Shown one piece after another: positions 8,152 to 19,844 of a DNA stretch of 41,707 bases. Under the pieces are notes generated by a model. That model was not told where the DNA came from. It was given only the letters and a program-made list of their open reading frames with translations, and did not search any database. Within the stretch, counting starts at the first letter, position 1, and every line of letters begins with the position of its first letter. The DNA lies in the NCBI GenBank assembly GCA_003500135.1, contig DNTA01000122.1, forward strand, positions 1 through 41,707, read 5' to 3'. Position numbers and translations under genes: made by a program. The stretch comes from Cytophagales bacterium (GTDB lineage Bacteria; Bacteroidota; Bacteroidia; Cytophagales; Cyclobacteriaceae).

Positions 8152-10230
8152 CTACTCCGTTTTGAGCTTAAGTAATTTAAATTCAACCCGTCGGTTCAAC
8201 TCACGACCGTCTTTTTCATCGTCATTGGAAGCTATTGGTCTTTCTTCACCGTATCCTTCGGCAAAAAGCCTTCCTTCACTTATTCCGTTCTGGATCAACC
8301 AGTTTACAACGGCTTGTGCCCTTTTAAGGGATAGCTGTTTGTTGACGGAGGGATCTCCAATATTATCGGTATGACCTGATAGTTCGGCAAAGTATGTTGG
8401 ATTTTCTTCCAACATACGCTTCACTTGTTGTAGCTCTTCTTTTGATTCGGGTTTCAGATAAGCGCTGCCAAAATTGAAATAAACATTTCGTAGAATCACC
8501 TTGGAACCTGACCTTACAGGATTGATCGTCACAGTTTGTCGAATCGTGTTGGGTGTTTCTGCTGCAGCCGGAACAAGGATATTCTGGTTATTGAACATGT
8601 ATCCCCTTTTTTCAACTGACAATTTATAATTAGCAGCGGCTTCCGGCATCATACTCATTTCAAATACGCCATTATCTCTTTTTTCTACTGGAACAAAACT
8701 GTTATTAGGGGCTCTTAAGGAAATGTTGGCATTTACAAGGTCACCGCTTTCACCGTCAATCACTCTGACGAGCAAGCGAACCGGCTTTAATATTGGTCTT
8801 ACTGGCCCGGGCTCCGGCTCTGGTCCCGGATCTTCAACTACTGCTACATTATTGATTTCAGCAGATTCAGGTTTTTCATTGCTTACTTCCAGGTCTTTTC
8901 CCTCCAGGTTAATTTCTGCCAGATGTATATGGTATATATCAGTAAAGCCGAGGCCTCCCTCACGTGCAGATGCATAATATCCTCGCTGCCCGTCTGGCGT
9001 ACTTACGAAATAGACATCATTATCTGGTGTATTCATAGGATAACCCAGATTAACAGGCTCAGACCAGGTTTCGCTCAGGCTGTCATATACAGATTTATAT
9101 ATATCGTAACCACCCATACCATTATGGCCCTTACTACTGAAATACAGGGTTTTTCCATCGTAATCAATAAAAGGGCCATCTTCATCAAATGGTGTGTTAA
9201 TGCTTTCGCCTACGCTTCTTGCTACACCCCATTCCCCTTTACTATTCCTTTGAGAATAAAATATGTCCAGTTGACCCACGCTATTTGGACGGTCGCTGGA
9301 GAAGAATAAGGTGTTTCCATCGGGAGATAGCGATACCGAATTTTCAGAAAATGAGCTGTTAATGTTATTGTTCAAAGGGGCGGGTGTTTGCCAGGCTCCG
9401 TTCCCATCTAATTCAGAAACATAAATATCACCACCATTATCACTTTTGTAAATAAATAGCTGGGTACCGTCAGCAGAAAGGGCCAGGTTAGAATCGTGAA
9501 ATGGACTATTAACAGTTTCGCCAATATTTTGTGCATAGCTCCATTCGCCATTTGATTTTGTGGAAATGAAGATATCCTCGAAATAGAGCAAGTCGTCAAA
9601 AACATCAGGATTCAGGTTGCCATCCTGACGCCGGGTAGTGAATACCATCATGTCTTCATTCGCATTCAATACAGGGGCAAAGTCATCCCACTCCGAATTC
9701 ACATATCCCCCCACATTTTCAATCACATAATTTTGGGGGTTGTTTACGAACCGGATTCCATTTTCACACTCCGAAATTTTACGAACAACCGCATCAGCAT
9801 CTGCAATGTCGCCTCCACCTTTATTCGGATATCGCTCAAGTTTTTCGAGGTACATATCGTAATACTCTATTGCCTTTTCAAACTCAAGCCCATATTGAAA
9901 GCCATTACCAATCATATACAAAATGTCAAACCGGTATTCCGGATCTATTTCATAAACCCTGAGCAAGTATTTCGTTGAAAGTGATTTGTTATTGGTTTCA
10001 AGAAAAGTGAGGCCCGCCATGAAGTTTGCTTCTACGTTTTCCGGGTCCAGTTCTGCAGCAGCTGCATACTGTTCGTTGGCTACAATAATAACCTTCAACT
10101 TGAAATAAGCCTCGTTCGCTATGGCAACGAGGTCTCTTGCCTGTTGCTTCTGGTCTTCGCTTACTTGTGCATGGACCCAGCTGCCGAGTAAAAAATATGC
10201 AGCTAATATGAAATATCTTCGGTACATCAA
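8152..10230 (-). CDS. OmpA family protein with TPR, PD40 propeller and CRD domains (PorE-like)
   Basis: A 692-residue periplasmic/outer-membrane protein with a signal peptide ending in VHAQ. Domain order: TPR-like helices (about 30-150), a six-bladed PD40/WD40-like propeller (about 175-440) with repeated S.DG..LFFSS and GGYDIY motifs, a carboxypeptidase-regulatory-like domain (about 485-575), and a C-terminal OmpA peptidoglycan-binding domain with NFGSAYLKPES and LSGHTDNIGD. TPR-propeller-CRD-OmpA is the layout of PorE, the type IX secretion protein thought to tie the machine to peptidoglycan. Location close to porT agrees. PorE of Porphyromonas is a lipoprotein, while this one lacks a lipobox Cys. 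Cytophagales carry many paralogs, so I give no symbol. Confidence 0.82.
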   Translation of the reverse strand: MMYRRYFILAAYFLLGSWVHAQVSEDQKQQARDLVAIANEAYFKLKVIIVANEQYAAAAELDPENVEANFMAGLTFLETNNKSLSTKYLLRVYEIDPEYRFDILYMIGNGFQYGLEFEKAIEYYDMYLEKLERYPNKGGGDIADADAVVRKISECENGIRFVNNPQNYVIENVGGYVNSEWDDFAPVLNANEDMMVFTTRRQDGNLNPDVFDDLLYFEDIFISTKSNGEWSYAQNIGETVNSPFHDSNLALSADGTQLFIYKSDNGGDIYVSELDGNGAWQTPAPLNNNINSSFSENSVSLSPDGNTLFFSSDRPNSVGQLDIFYSQRNSKGEWGVARSVGESINTPFDEDGPFIDYDGKTLYFSSKGHNGMGGYDIYKSVYDSLSETWSEPVNLGYPMNTPDNDVYFVSTPDGQRGYYASAREGGLGFTDIYHIHLAEINLEGKDLEVSNEKPESAEINNVAVVEDPGPEPEPGPVRPILKPVRLLVRVIDGESGDLVNANISLRAPNNSFVPVEKRDNGVFEMSMMPEAAANYKLSVEKRGYMFNNQNILVPAAAETPNTIRQTVTINPVRSGSKVILRNVYFNFGSAYLKPESKEELQQVKRMLEENPTYFAELSGHTDNIGDPSVNKQLSLKRAQAVVNWLIQNGISEGRLFAEGYGEERPIASNDDEKDGRELNRRVEFKLLKLKTE

Positions 10231-10467
10231 AAAATTAGTAAATGGTGTTAAAAAACCTTAATTCGACCACGATTTCAAAATCTCAATATATTATTGAATT
10301 TCAGTATTTTCAAACAATTAAGCAAATATTAGTGTGTTACTTTAAGTAAATAGCTATAACCAATTGAAAAACAGCATATTATGTTTCGCATAAATAAAAT
10401 TTCAAATGATCTCACTCTAAATCGTTATAAAATCATTTGCTAAAATAGCCCATTTTTGGCAAATAAC
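10231..10467. other. AT-rich gap between the two propeller genes
   Basis: A 237-base AT-rich stretch with no ORF of note. No exact TAnnTTTG on the minus strand and no strong hairpin with a T-run were found. It presumably holds the promoter of the OmpA-domain gene. Confidence 0.4.
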
Positions 10468-12105
10468 TTACTGTCGTATTACCGTTTTATCGATATAGTA
10501 CGTTTTTTCATATGCCTGGAACTCTTCGAATTCAGGCACTAGCACATCCATGTATATGGTTGGTTGATTTTCAGGTGTTATTTCAAAAAGGTATTTGCGG
10601 CCTGATTTAAGTACCACATCAAACTTACCGTCTTCAGCATTGGTATTTACTATATGTACAATAAAATTGCTGAAGCTATCCCTAATTCGAATCGCGGCTT
10701 TCATAGGTACCTTATCACTGCTTTCAATTAAAGAAGCATTAAGGTACACATCGGCTAAGTGATCATCCTGACGACTCAGTAAATATATATCGGTTTTACC
10801 TTGTGAGTCCTCGCGTTCAGACGAAAAATAGGCTCGTTCACCATCTGTCGACCACACGAAATAGATGTCATCTTCAGGGGTGTTGATTGGAGAACCCATA
10901 TTTCTTGGAAGTATCCACGACTCTAAAGCCTCGTCGTATTCCGTAATAAAAATGTCATATCCGCCCATACTGTTGTGACCTTTCGAGCTAAAATAAAGTT
11001 TGTTACCATCGGGGTGCAAAAATGGCCCATCTTCATCAGAGGGGGTATTAATTCTTCCACCCATATTAAATGGCTCTGCCCACTGCCCGTTTGGCAATTT
11101 TTTCACCATATACAAATCCATTCCGCCATACCCCCCTGGTTTGTTGCTGCTGAAAATCATTGTGTTTTCATCATCAGATATAGTAGCGCTGGGTTCCCAG
11201 TAAGCAGAATTAATTTTGCCCTCAATCATCTCAGGTTCGCTCCATCCTTCGGGAGTTCTTTTACTTGTCATCAGGTTACTTACCAATCGTGCCCCTAACT
11301 GTGCCGTTCCACCTTTAAAAACCACTAGGTTGCTTCCATCGGGCGATAGGGCCACAGCGGCATCGTGATATCCTTTTGAGTTGATATTTTCCCCAATGGG
11401 CTCCGATTTGGCCCACTCATTGTTAAATCGAATGGAATAATAAATATCCTCAAAACTTTCCCCGGAAAAAGGATCCGGCAATTCATTGGGGTGTGTCCTG
11501 CGGGAAGTAAAGATCAGAAGGTTTTCATTTCGTGAAATGAGAGGGGCATAATCGGATTGCGGCGAATTAACTTTTGGCCCAAGATTTTCTATTACTATAT
11601 TCGGGATTTCAGATTGTGTCAGCCAAATTCCATTCTCACACCTTTCTATCAGAACGTTAATATATTCCAGATAGCTTTCATCTTTCTTTTCCTGTTTCAT
11701 CACAAAGTCCTGTTCCAATTCAAGTTGCTGGATAGCTTCAAAGAACATTCCATTAATATGATAGGCCCTTGCCAGGTGATAACGGGATTTCTCAGGCGCT
11801 TTTTCACTTTCGGATAAACTTTTCAACAATCCCAATGCCCGTTCGTGATTTTTCAACTCCAGATTACAGATGCCAAGCTTGAGTTTCACCACTGGATTAT
11901 CAGGAGAAATTGAGTCCACATCCTGGTATGCCTGTAAGGCTTGTTGGAAATCTCCTATGCGAAAAAACTCGTCCGCATAAAAACGTATTTTTCTTGCAAG
12001 TCGTTCTGATTCTTTTTTGACATCCGTATCTTGCGCAAATACGGGATGCATAATTGAGATGAATAAAATGACCCACAAAAAGGGGAGCCAGATTCTCCTA
12101 TCCAT
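10468..12105 (-). CDS. TPR/PD40 propeller protein without OmpA domain
   Basis: A 545-residue protein with a signal peptide (cleavage likely after VFAQ), TPR-like helices (about 30-150) and a PD40 propeller (about 170-420) with FTSRRTHP, GGYGGMDLYMV and KGHNSMGGYDIF blades. It then has a short beta domain and stops without the OmpA part. It is a clear paralog of the downstream gene at 8152-10230: the blades align in order. A 237-base gap separates them, so they may have separate promoters. The missing peptidoglycan-binding domain suggests a partner or regulator of the OmpA-bearing copy. The role is inferred only. Confidence 0.75.
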   Translation of the reverse strand: MDRRIWLPFLWVILFISIMHPVFAQDTDVKKESERLARKIRFYADEFFRIGDFQQALQAYQDVDSISPDNPVVKLKLGICNLELKNHERALGLLKSLSESEKAPEKSRYHLARAYHINGMFFEAIQQLELEQDFVMKQEKKDESYLEYINVLIERCENGIWLTQSEIPNIVIENLGPKVNSPQSDYAPLISRNENLLIFTSRRTHPNELPDPFSGESFEDIYYSIRFNNEWAKSEPIGENINSKGYHDAAVALSPDGSNLVVFKGGTAQLGARLVSNLMTSKRTPEGWSEPEMIEGKINSAYWEPSATISDDENTMIFSSNKPGGYGGMDLYMVKKLPNGQWAEPFNMGGRINTPSDEDGPFLHPDGNKLYFSSKGHNSMGGYDIFITEYDEALESWILPRNMGSPINTPEDDIYFVWSTDGERAYFSSEREDSQGKTDIYLLSRQDDHLADVYLNASLIESSDKVPMKAAIRIRDSFSNFIVHIVNTNAEDGKFDVVLKSGRKYLFEITPENQPTIYMDVLVPEFEEFQAYEKTYYIDKTVIRQ

Positions 12106-12168
12106 TCTGAAAAAATTTGGGGTTTATCGAACAAACTTGATCTCAAAATAACAATATTCAATCGCATT

Positions 12169-12771
12169 ATGGCAAAAGAATCCATAAAAAAGGCAGTTTT
12201 CCTGAAAAGTAGCAGCAAAATAACACAGTGTCCGGCTGAAAATAAACCGGAAGTCGCCTTTATTGGCCGTTCTAATGTAGGAAAGTCATCATTGATCAAT
12301 ATGCTGTGTGAAAGAAAAAGTTTGGCCAAAACTTCTTCCAGACCGGGAAAAACACAACTGATTAATCATTTTGAGATAAATGAGCATTGGTATCTGGTCG
12401 ATTTGCCCGGATATGGATGGGCCAAAGTGAGCAAGGAAAAAAAGGCGGCATGGGGTGAAATGATAGAAGCTTACTTACTCGAACGAAATAACCTGGTTTC
12501 ATTGTTCATATTGATCGACTCAAGACTGGAACCTCAGGCTATCGATGTCGATTTTATCAACTGGGCGGGTCAGCAGGGAATTCCTCTAGCCTTAGTTTTT
12601 ACAAAAACGGACAAGCAATCAAAGAATAAGTCCGATTCCAAGGTGGCCAAAATGCGAAAAACATTAAAAACCACCTGGGAAGAACTGCCTCCAATTTTTA
12701 CCACCTCAGCTGTAACGGGTAGTGGAAAGGAAGCATTAATGGATTATCTAATAGAGATTACCAGCTTATAG
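12169..12771 (+). CDS. yihA: Ribosome biogenesis GTP-binding protein YihA/YsxC (EngB)
   Basis: A 200-residue TrmE-Era-EngA-EngB-type GTPase. All G motifs are visible: G1 GRSNVGKS at 33-40, G2 SRPGKT at 57-62, G3 DLPG at 78-81, G4 TKTD at 145-148 and G5 TSA near 184. EngB/YsxC is an essential GTPase that acts late in assembly of the 50S ribosomal subunit. Length and motif spacing are normal for the family. It is divergent from the PD40 gene, with 63 bases between the starts. A DUF5606 gene follows after 74 bases, with its own promoter. Confidence 0.95.
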   Translation: MAKESIKKAVFLKSSSKITQCPAENKPEVAFIGRSNVGKSSLINMLCERKSLAKTSSRPGKTQLINHFEINEHWYLVDLPGYGWAKVSKEKKAAWGEMIEAYLLERNNLVSLFILIDSRLEPQAIDVDFINWAGQQGIPLALVFTKTDKQSKNKSDSKVAKMRKTLKTTWEELPPIFTTSAVTGSGKEALMDYLIEITSL

Positions 12772-12791
12772 AGATAAAAAATGTGATAAAC

Positions 12792-12823
12792 TTTATTCTA
12801 TTACACGGCTTATCTTAATTTTG
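12792..12823 (+). promoter_or_regulatory. Promoter of the DUF5606 gene
   Basis: TAATTTTG at 12816-12823 matches the TAnnTTTG -7 consensus, and a TTTA at 12792-12795 sits 20 bases upstream as an imperfect -33 element. The ATG is at 12846, giving a short leader. Confidence 0.5.
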
Positions 12824-12845
12824 CATCAGACGATAAGAATGAGAT

Positions 12846-13292
12846 ATGGAATATAAAGACATAGCGGCTGTTGCAGGCAAAGGAGGACTTTACAAAGTGG
12901 TGAAGCCTTCGAGAACCGGACTAATACTGGAAAGCCTTGATGATAAAAAGGCTAAAATTGTTACGGGTCCCCATCAAAGGGTTTCTCTTATGGAAGAGAT
13001 TTCCATTTACACGAATGATTTTGACGTGACCATTCCTGTAGCCGATGTTTTTGCCAATATTTATGAAAAGTTCGAAGGCGATCCCGGGGTAGACAGTAAA
13101 AGCGATAAAGAAGAACTCTTCGCTTTTTTTAAAGAAGTGGCCCCTGGCTTTGACGAGGACCGGGTTTATCCGTCGGACATCAAAAAAATCGTGGCATGGT
13201 ATAAAATTTTATTGGATAAAGCCCCTGAACTCTTAAAAACAAGACCTGAGCAGGAAAAAAAGGAAGATCCTGAAAAGAATACAAAAAAATAG
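12846..13292 (+). CDS. DUF5606 domain-containing protein
   Basis: A 148-residue cytosolic protein with the DUF5606 pattern, opening YKDIAAVAGKGGLYKVVKPS with a following LILESLD strand and a charged helical C-terminal region (DEDRVYPSDIKKIVAWY). The family is largely limited to Bacteroidota. The first 60 residues look like a small SH3-like barrel, which is a guess. The Lys-rich tail ends the protein, and a strong terminator follows at 13321-13357. Function unknown. Confidence 0.8.
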   Translation: MEYKDIAAVAGKGGLYKVVKPSRTGLILESLDDKKAKIVTGPHQRVSLMEEISIYTNDFDVTIPVADVFANIYEKFEGDPGVDSKSDKEELFAFFKEVAPGFDEDRVYPSDIKKIVAWYKILLDKAPELLKTRPEQEKKEDPEKNTKK

Positions 13293-13320
13293 CAATTATC
13301 AGGAAGGCATTTTTTGTCGG

Positions 13321-13357
13321 GCCATTGGTTTAACCTATGTGATCAATGGCTTTTTTT
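13321..13357 (+). terminator. Intrinsic terminator after the DUF5606 gene
   Basis: Arms GCCATTG (13321-13327) and CAATGGC (13344-13350), extended by a G-U pair, are followed by seven T (13351-13357). It separates DUF5606 from galE. Confidence 0.8.
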
Positions 13358-13406
13358 GTGATTGCTTTTTTGACCGATATATCAACATAAAACTAACCTC
13401 ATAAGA

Positions 13407-14444
13407 ATGGCGAAACCTAAAATACTGGTAACCGGTGGGTTGGGCTTTATTGGCTCACACACCGTAGTACAATTAGTAGAACAGGGCTATGATCCCATTA
13501 TCATAGATAACTTATCCAATTCCAAAGAATGGATCAGAGCCCATATTGAAAAAATTGTTGATCAACCGGTAAGCTTTTACAAAGCGGACTGCAACGACAG
13601 AAAATCCTTAAGGCACATATTTGAAAAAGAAGAAAATATTGAAGGTGTTATCCATTTTGCTGCTTTTAAAGCAGTAGGAGAATCTGTAGAGAAGCCTTTA
13701 ATGTATTTTGATAACAACCTTGGTTCTACTGTAAAACTCATGGAAACCATGAAGGAGTATGAGGTGAAGCAATTTATTTTCTCTTCCTCATGTTCCATTT
13801 ATGGCAATCCGGAAAAACTACCGGTTACCGAAGACACACCGATGCAGCGCGCTGAATCACCTTATGCTTACACCAAACAGGTATGTGAACGCATGATTGA
13901 AGATGCACACCAGTCCAGGGTTCCATTCAGAACCGTAATTTTGCGATATTTTAACCCGGTGGGGGCTCATCCATCATCATTAATTGGCGAATTGCCACTA
14001 AATAAGCCCAATAACCTTGTGCCCGTGATCACCGGAGCGGCCATTGGTAAATATGGCCCTATGGCGGTTCATGGCGATGATTATGACACGCCGGATGGAT
14101 CTTGTATAAGAGACTATATACACGTGTTAGACCTGGCAGATGCTCATGTAAAGGCAATTGACTTTTTAAACAAACAAAATAATGTCAACCAGGTAGAGAT
14201 CTTCAATGTGGGAACCGGACAGGGTAACTCTGTTTTGGAGATGTTAAACTTTTTTGAAGAAGAAAGTGGTACTAAAGTACCTTATAGCATTGGCCCAAGA
14301 CGTCCGGGGGATGTTGTACAGGTATATGCAGATTGTACCAAGGTAAATACTATAATGGGCTGGGAAGCCAAACTGACAGCAAGAGACGCATTAAGGGATG
14401 CCTGGAATTGGGAGTTGTACTTAAAAAATAACAATCCGGAATAA
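13407..14444 (+). CDS. galE: UDP-glucose 4-epimerase GalE
   Basis: A 345-residue extended SDR enzyme that interconverts UDP-glucose and UDP-galactose with tightly bound NAD+, feeding surface polysaccharide synthesis. The NAD motif GGLGFIGSH is at residues 10-18, the catalytic Ser lies in SSSCSIYG, and the YxxxK pair is Tyr153/Lys157 in YAYTK (E. coli Tyr149/Lys153). The family signatures RYFNPVGAHPS and RDYIHVLDLADAH are present. The gene stands alone between a terminator and the MoxR gene, with a 99-base gap downstream. Confidence 0.94.
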   Translation: MAKPKILVTGGLGFIGSHTVVQLVEQGYDPIIIDNLSNSKEWIRAHIEKIVDQPVSFYKADCNDRKSLRHIFEKEENIEGVIHFAAFKAVGESVEKPLMYFDNNLGSTVKLMETMKEYEVKQFIFSSSCSIYGNPEKLPVTEDTPMQRAESPYAYTKQVCERMIEDAHQSRVPFRTVILRYFNPVGAHPSSLIGELPLNKPNNLVPVITGAAIGKYGPMAVHGDDYDTPDGSCIRDYIHVLDLADAHVKAIDFLNKQNNVNQVEIFNVGTGQGNSVLEMLNFFEEESGTKVPYSIGPRRPGDVVQVYADCTKVNTIMGWEAKLTARDALRDAWNWELYLKNNNPE

Positions 14445-14496
14445 CTTCCGTAGTTTCAGAAGCAATTTATTACATCAATGGTTTCCTTGTGAAATT

Positions 14497-14514
14497 TCAA
14501 ATTTGTTAATTTGA
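14497..14514 (+). promoter_or_regulatory. Inverted repeat overlapping a candidate moxR promoter
   Basis: TCAAATT (14497-14503) and AATTTGA (14508-14514) form a perfect 7-base inverted repeat around TGTT. The right half overlaps TTAATTTG (14506-14513), one mismatch from the TAnnTTTG -7 consensus, 30 bases before the MoxR ATG. It could be an operator over the promoter or chance in AT-rich DNA. Confidence 0.3.
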
Positions 14515-14543
14515 GACGCTTTAAAAAACGGTAAAATAAATTT

Positions 14544-15530
14544 ATGGAATCAGGTAATCCAGATATCAGAAAAGAGCGCCAGGTAAAGATCAATCAGGTT
14601 ATTTCGGAAGTAGGAAAAATCGTAGTTGGTCAGGAATACATGGTAAACCGATTGTTGATCGGACTTTTTACACAGGGACACGTATTACTGGAAGGTGTGC
14701 CCGGACTGGCAAAGACCCTTACGGTCAACACGCTTGCCGATGTGCTACACCTCGACTTTCACCGTTTACAATTCACGCCAGACCTATTACCAGCCGATTT
14801 GATTGGTACCATGATTTACAATCAGCAAACTTCAATGTTTGAAGTGAAAAAAGGCCCGATATTTGCCAATATTATTCTTGCGGATGAAGTCAACCGATCT
14901 CCTGCCAAAGTTCAGTCCGCATTGCTCGAGTCCATGCAGGAAAAGCAGGTGACCATTGGGGAGACCACTTACAAACTTGACAGGCCTTTTTTAGTTCTTG
15001 CCACACAAAACCCTGTTGACCAGGAAGGCACCTATCCGTTACCTGAAGCACAGGTAGACCGCTTTATGATGAAAGTGTTTGTTGATTATCCGAGTAAAGG
15101 TGAAGAGCTGGAAGTGATGCGCAGAATGTCCAATATGTCTTTTAGCAAAGAAGTGGATACCGTTTTAACCAAAGAAGATATTTTCGCCATTCGTAATGAA
15201 ATTAATCAGGTTAAAATATCTGAGTCACTCGAGCACTACATAATTGAATTGGTTTTTGCTACCAGAAATGCCAAAGAATACAAATTGGATGATCAGGCGC
15301 ATTACATATTATTCGGAGCTTCTCCGCGTGCTACGATTAACTTTAACTTAGCTGCCAAAGCAATAGCATATATGGACGAACGCGATTATGTACTTCCGGA
15401 AGACATTAAGGAGGTAGCTCAGGACATCATGAACCATAGAATCATATTAAACTATGAAGCAGAGGCCGATGGGGTATCTACCAAAGATATAATCGATACT
15501 ATTTTACATAAAATACCGATTACAAAATAA
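14544..15530 (+). CDS. MoxR family AAA+ ATPase
   Basis: A 328-residue AAA+ ATPase of the MoxR/RavA group. Walker A GVPGLAKT is near residue 52, Walker B IILADEVNR near 112, sensor 1 LATQNPVDQEGTYPLPEAQ near 152, and an arginine-finger/sensor 2 region ASPRAT near 255. MoxR ATPases act as chaperones that insert cofactors or assemble complexes, usually next to DUF58 and VWA-domain genes. None of those partners follows here: the gene is closed by a terminator and the convergent V-ATPase operon, so it is an isolated copy. The client is unknown. Confidence 0.92.
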   Translation: MESGNPDIRKERQVKINQVISEVGKIVVGQEYMVNRLLIGLFTQGHVLLEGVPGLAKTLTVNTLADVLHLDFHRLQFTPDLLPADLIGTMIYNQQTSMFEVKKGPIFANIILADEVNRSPAKVQSALLESMQEKQVTIGETTYKLDRPFLVLATQNPVDQEGTYPLPEAQVDRFMMKVFVDYPSKGEELEVMRRMSNMSFSKEVDTVLTKEDIFAIRNEINQVKISESLEHYIIELVFATRNAKEYKLDDQAHYILFGASPRATINFNLAAKAIAYMDERDYVLPEDIKEVAQDIMNHRIILNYEAEADGVSTKDIIDTILHKIPITK

Positions 15531-15535
15531 GGATA

Positions 15536-15556
15536 AGCGGGCTTGTGAGGCCCGCT
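15536..15556. terminator. Bidirectional terminator between moxR and the V-ATPase operon
   Basis: AGCGGGC (15536-15542) and GCCCGCT (15550-15556) pair perfectly around a 7-base loop between two convergent transcripts. The T-run is short on the plus side, and AT-rich bases flank it on both sides. It likely ends both units. Confidence 0.7.
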
Positions 15557-15575
15557 TTAATATCTATTCATTTAT

Positions 15576-17904
<2,329 letters not shown>

Positions 17905-17908
<4 letters not shown>

Positions 17909-18504
17909 AGAGCTACCTCCTTTACACTGGTTCGGTTTTTAATGATCTTTTGCGCGGCCTTCGAAAGATTTTCCTGGTCTTCCAGGTATCGCTTTATTTT
18001 CCGAATGCCCTCCCGGTACGCTGGTATTTGCACCTTTTCGTACAGGTTTACTTTCTGTGTGGTCTTTTTTCTCGCAGTGGTAAGAATATCAAATTGATGC
18101 TTCACAAGTTGAAGTTGTACTTCAATTTCCAATAAAGATTTCATCATATCCTTACCGGATGGAATCCATGCCGGTTGTTCGAATAAAGTTATATCAGATT
18201 CCTCAAATGTAATTTTATCGATATCCGGCACCTTCACCCCTGCTATATTTCTTATGACCGTTTTTACTTCTGCTATTCGGATCAAATTGCCGAATTCCTG
18301 CCACAAACTTCCAAAAGCTGCCATTTTCTTAATCTGCTTTTCCCTTTTGTCTTTTACTTCTGCCAGCAGTTGTTTAATATTGCGCACCTCAAGCCTAAGA
18401 GCAGTCTCCTTGCTTTTGAGGGTAGGAAGCGCCTTTTCCCTGATGTTCAGTTGCCTTTGAAGCTGCTGAATAAACGTTTTATTGTATTGAATTTTCAGGG
18501 CCAT
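17905..18504 (-). CDS. atpD: V-type ATP synthase subunit D
   Basis: A 199-residue central-stalk subunit that rotates inside the A3B3 hexamer. The protein is almost entirely helical, with two long coiled-coil arms at the N- and C-terminal thirds (starting IQYNKTFIQQLQRQLNIREK and ending AAQKIIKNRTS), as usual for this family. Length is near the family norm. It begins 4 bases after subunit B and overlaps subunit I by 4 bases. In this operon type no separate F subunit is visible, so D may contact the ring or an unrecognised partner directly. Confidence 0.9.
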
Positions 18505-18508
18505 AAAA

Positions 18509-19843
18509 TCAATCCGATTTTTTCACTTCTTTCCAATACTTGGACACGATTTCATCTTTTATTCCGATTTCGTGCCTTTGAAAATATTTTGCAAATAACA
18601 TCCAGGCAGTATCGAGCATCTCATCAATTTTAATATTGACATCGATTGCCAGTAGTTTTTCTGAGTATTCCAGTGCATAATCAAGGCATCTTTCGTCGTA
18701 TTCGGTAAGGTCGAATCCATTTTCTCGTTTGGTACGTGCATTCATGGCATCGGCAAAAAGACGGATACCTGCGTTCATTACCTGAGGATGGTCTTCCCTC
18801 GTTTTTTTACCCTGAACATTTTGCTTTAACCTGGATAAACTACGGAACGGGTCGACAATCACTTTACCGATATCTGTATCGCGTCGTAGGAACAATTGCC
18901 CCTCTGTGATGTAACCCGTATTATCCGGGATAGCGTGGGTAATATCCCCTTCATTCAGGGTAGTTACCGCAATAATCGTTATTGAACCACCTTCAGGGAA
19001 TTGAGCCGCTTTTTCGTAAATCTTAGCAAGGTCGCTATACAACGATCCCGGCATTGAATCTTTAGAAGGGATTTGATCCATTTTATTCGACACAATAGCC
19101 AGAGCATCGGCATAGAGCGTCATATCGGTAAGCAGCACCAATACTTTTTCATTGTGTTCGCTGGCAAAATATTCGGCTGCAGTACAAGCCATATCGGGAA
19201 TAAGCAAACGCTCAATGGATGGATTATTAAAGGTGTTGACAAATGAAATAATTTTGTCAAGCGCTCCTGCATTGGTAAACCTATCCTTAAAAAACAGGTA
19301 GTCATCGTTGGAAATCCCCATTCCACCTAGTATAATCTTGTCGGCATCTGCTCTCAGTGCTACTTCGGCAAGTACACTATTATATGGCTGATCAGGGTCG
19401 GCAAAGAACGGGATTTTTTGCCCGGTCACAATAGTGTTGTTCAGGTCGATACCGGCAATCCCTGTCGAGATCAGCTCAGTAGGTTGTTTACGACGTACTG
19501 GGTTCAGCGAAGGACCGCCAATTGCTCTTTCATCACCTTCAATATCCGGACCGTCATCTATCGGCTCTCCATACGCATTAAAGAAACGGCCTGCCAATTC
19601 AGGGCCGACTTTAAGTGTAGGGGGTTTGCCTAGAAAAACTACTTCTGCATTGGTAGCCACCCCTTCAGTTCCCTGAAAGATTTGTAAAGTAACTTCATCA
19701 CCTACTACTTTCACCACCTGGGCTTCACGGCCATCCACCAGTGCCATTTCTTCATACCCGATTCCTGAAGCCTTGAGTGAACAAGTGGCTTTCGTTATGT
19801 TACTTAGTTTTGTGTATATTTTTTGAAACGCTTTTGTTGCCAT
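18509..19843 (-). CDS. atpB: V-type ATP synthase subunit B
   Basis: A 444-residue non-catalytic head subunit. It has the V/A-type B pattern, with GRFFNAYGEPIDDGPDIEG, RRKQPTELISTGIAGID and, in place of a Walker A, a non-canonical KIPFFADP. LLTDMTLYADAL and PDNTGYITEGQLFL match the family. B alternates with A in the hexamer and completes the nucleotide sites. It starts 1 base after the subunit A stop region, so translation is probably coupled. Confidence 0.95.
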   Translation of the reverse strand: MATKAFQKIYTKLSNITKATCSLKASGIGYEEMALVDGREAQVVKVVGDEVTLQIFQGTEGVATNAEVVFLGKPPTLKVGPELAGRFFNAYGEPIDDGPDIEGDERAIGGPSLNPVRRKQPTELISTGIAGIDLNNTIVTGQKIPFFADPDQPYNSVLAEVALRADADKIILGGMGISNDDYLFFKDRFTNAGALDKIISFVNTFNNPSIERLLIPDMACTAAEYFASEHNEKVLVLLTDMTLYADALAIVSNKMDQIPSKDSMPGSLYSDLAKIYEKAAQFPEGGSITIIAVTTLNEGDITHAIPDNTGYITEGQLFLRRDTDIGKVIVDPFRSLSRLKQNVQGKKTREDHPQVMNAGIRLFADAMNARTKRENGFDLTEYDERCLDYALEYSEKLLAIDVNIKIDEMLDTAWMLFAKYFQRHEIGIKDEIVSKYWKEVKKSD

Positions 19844-19844
19844 A

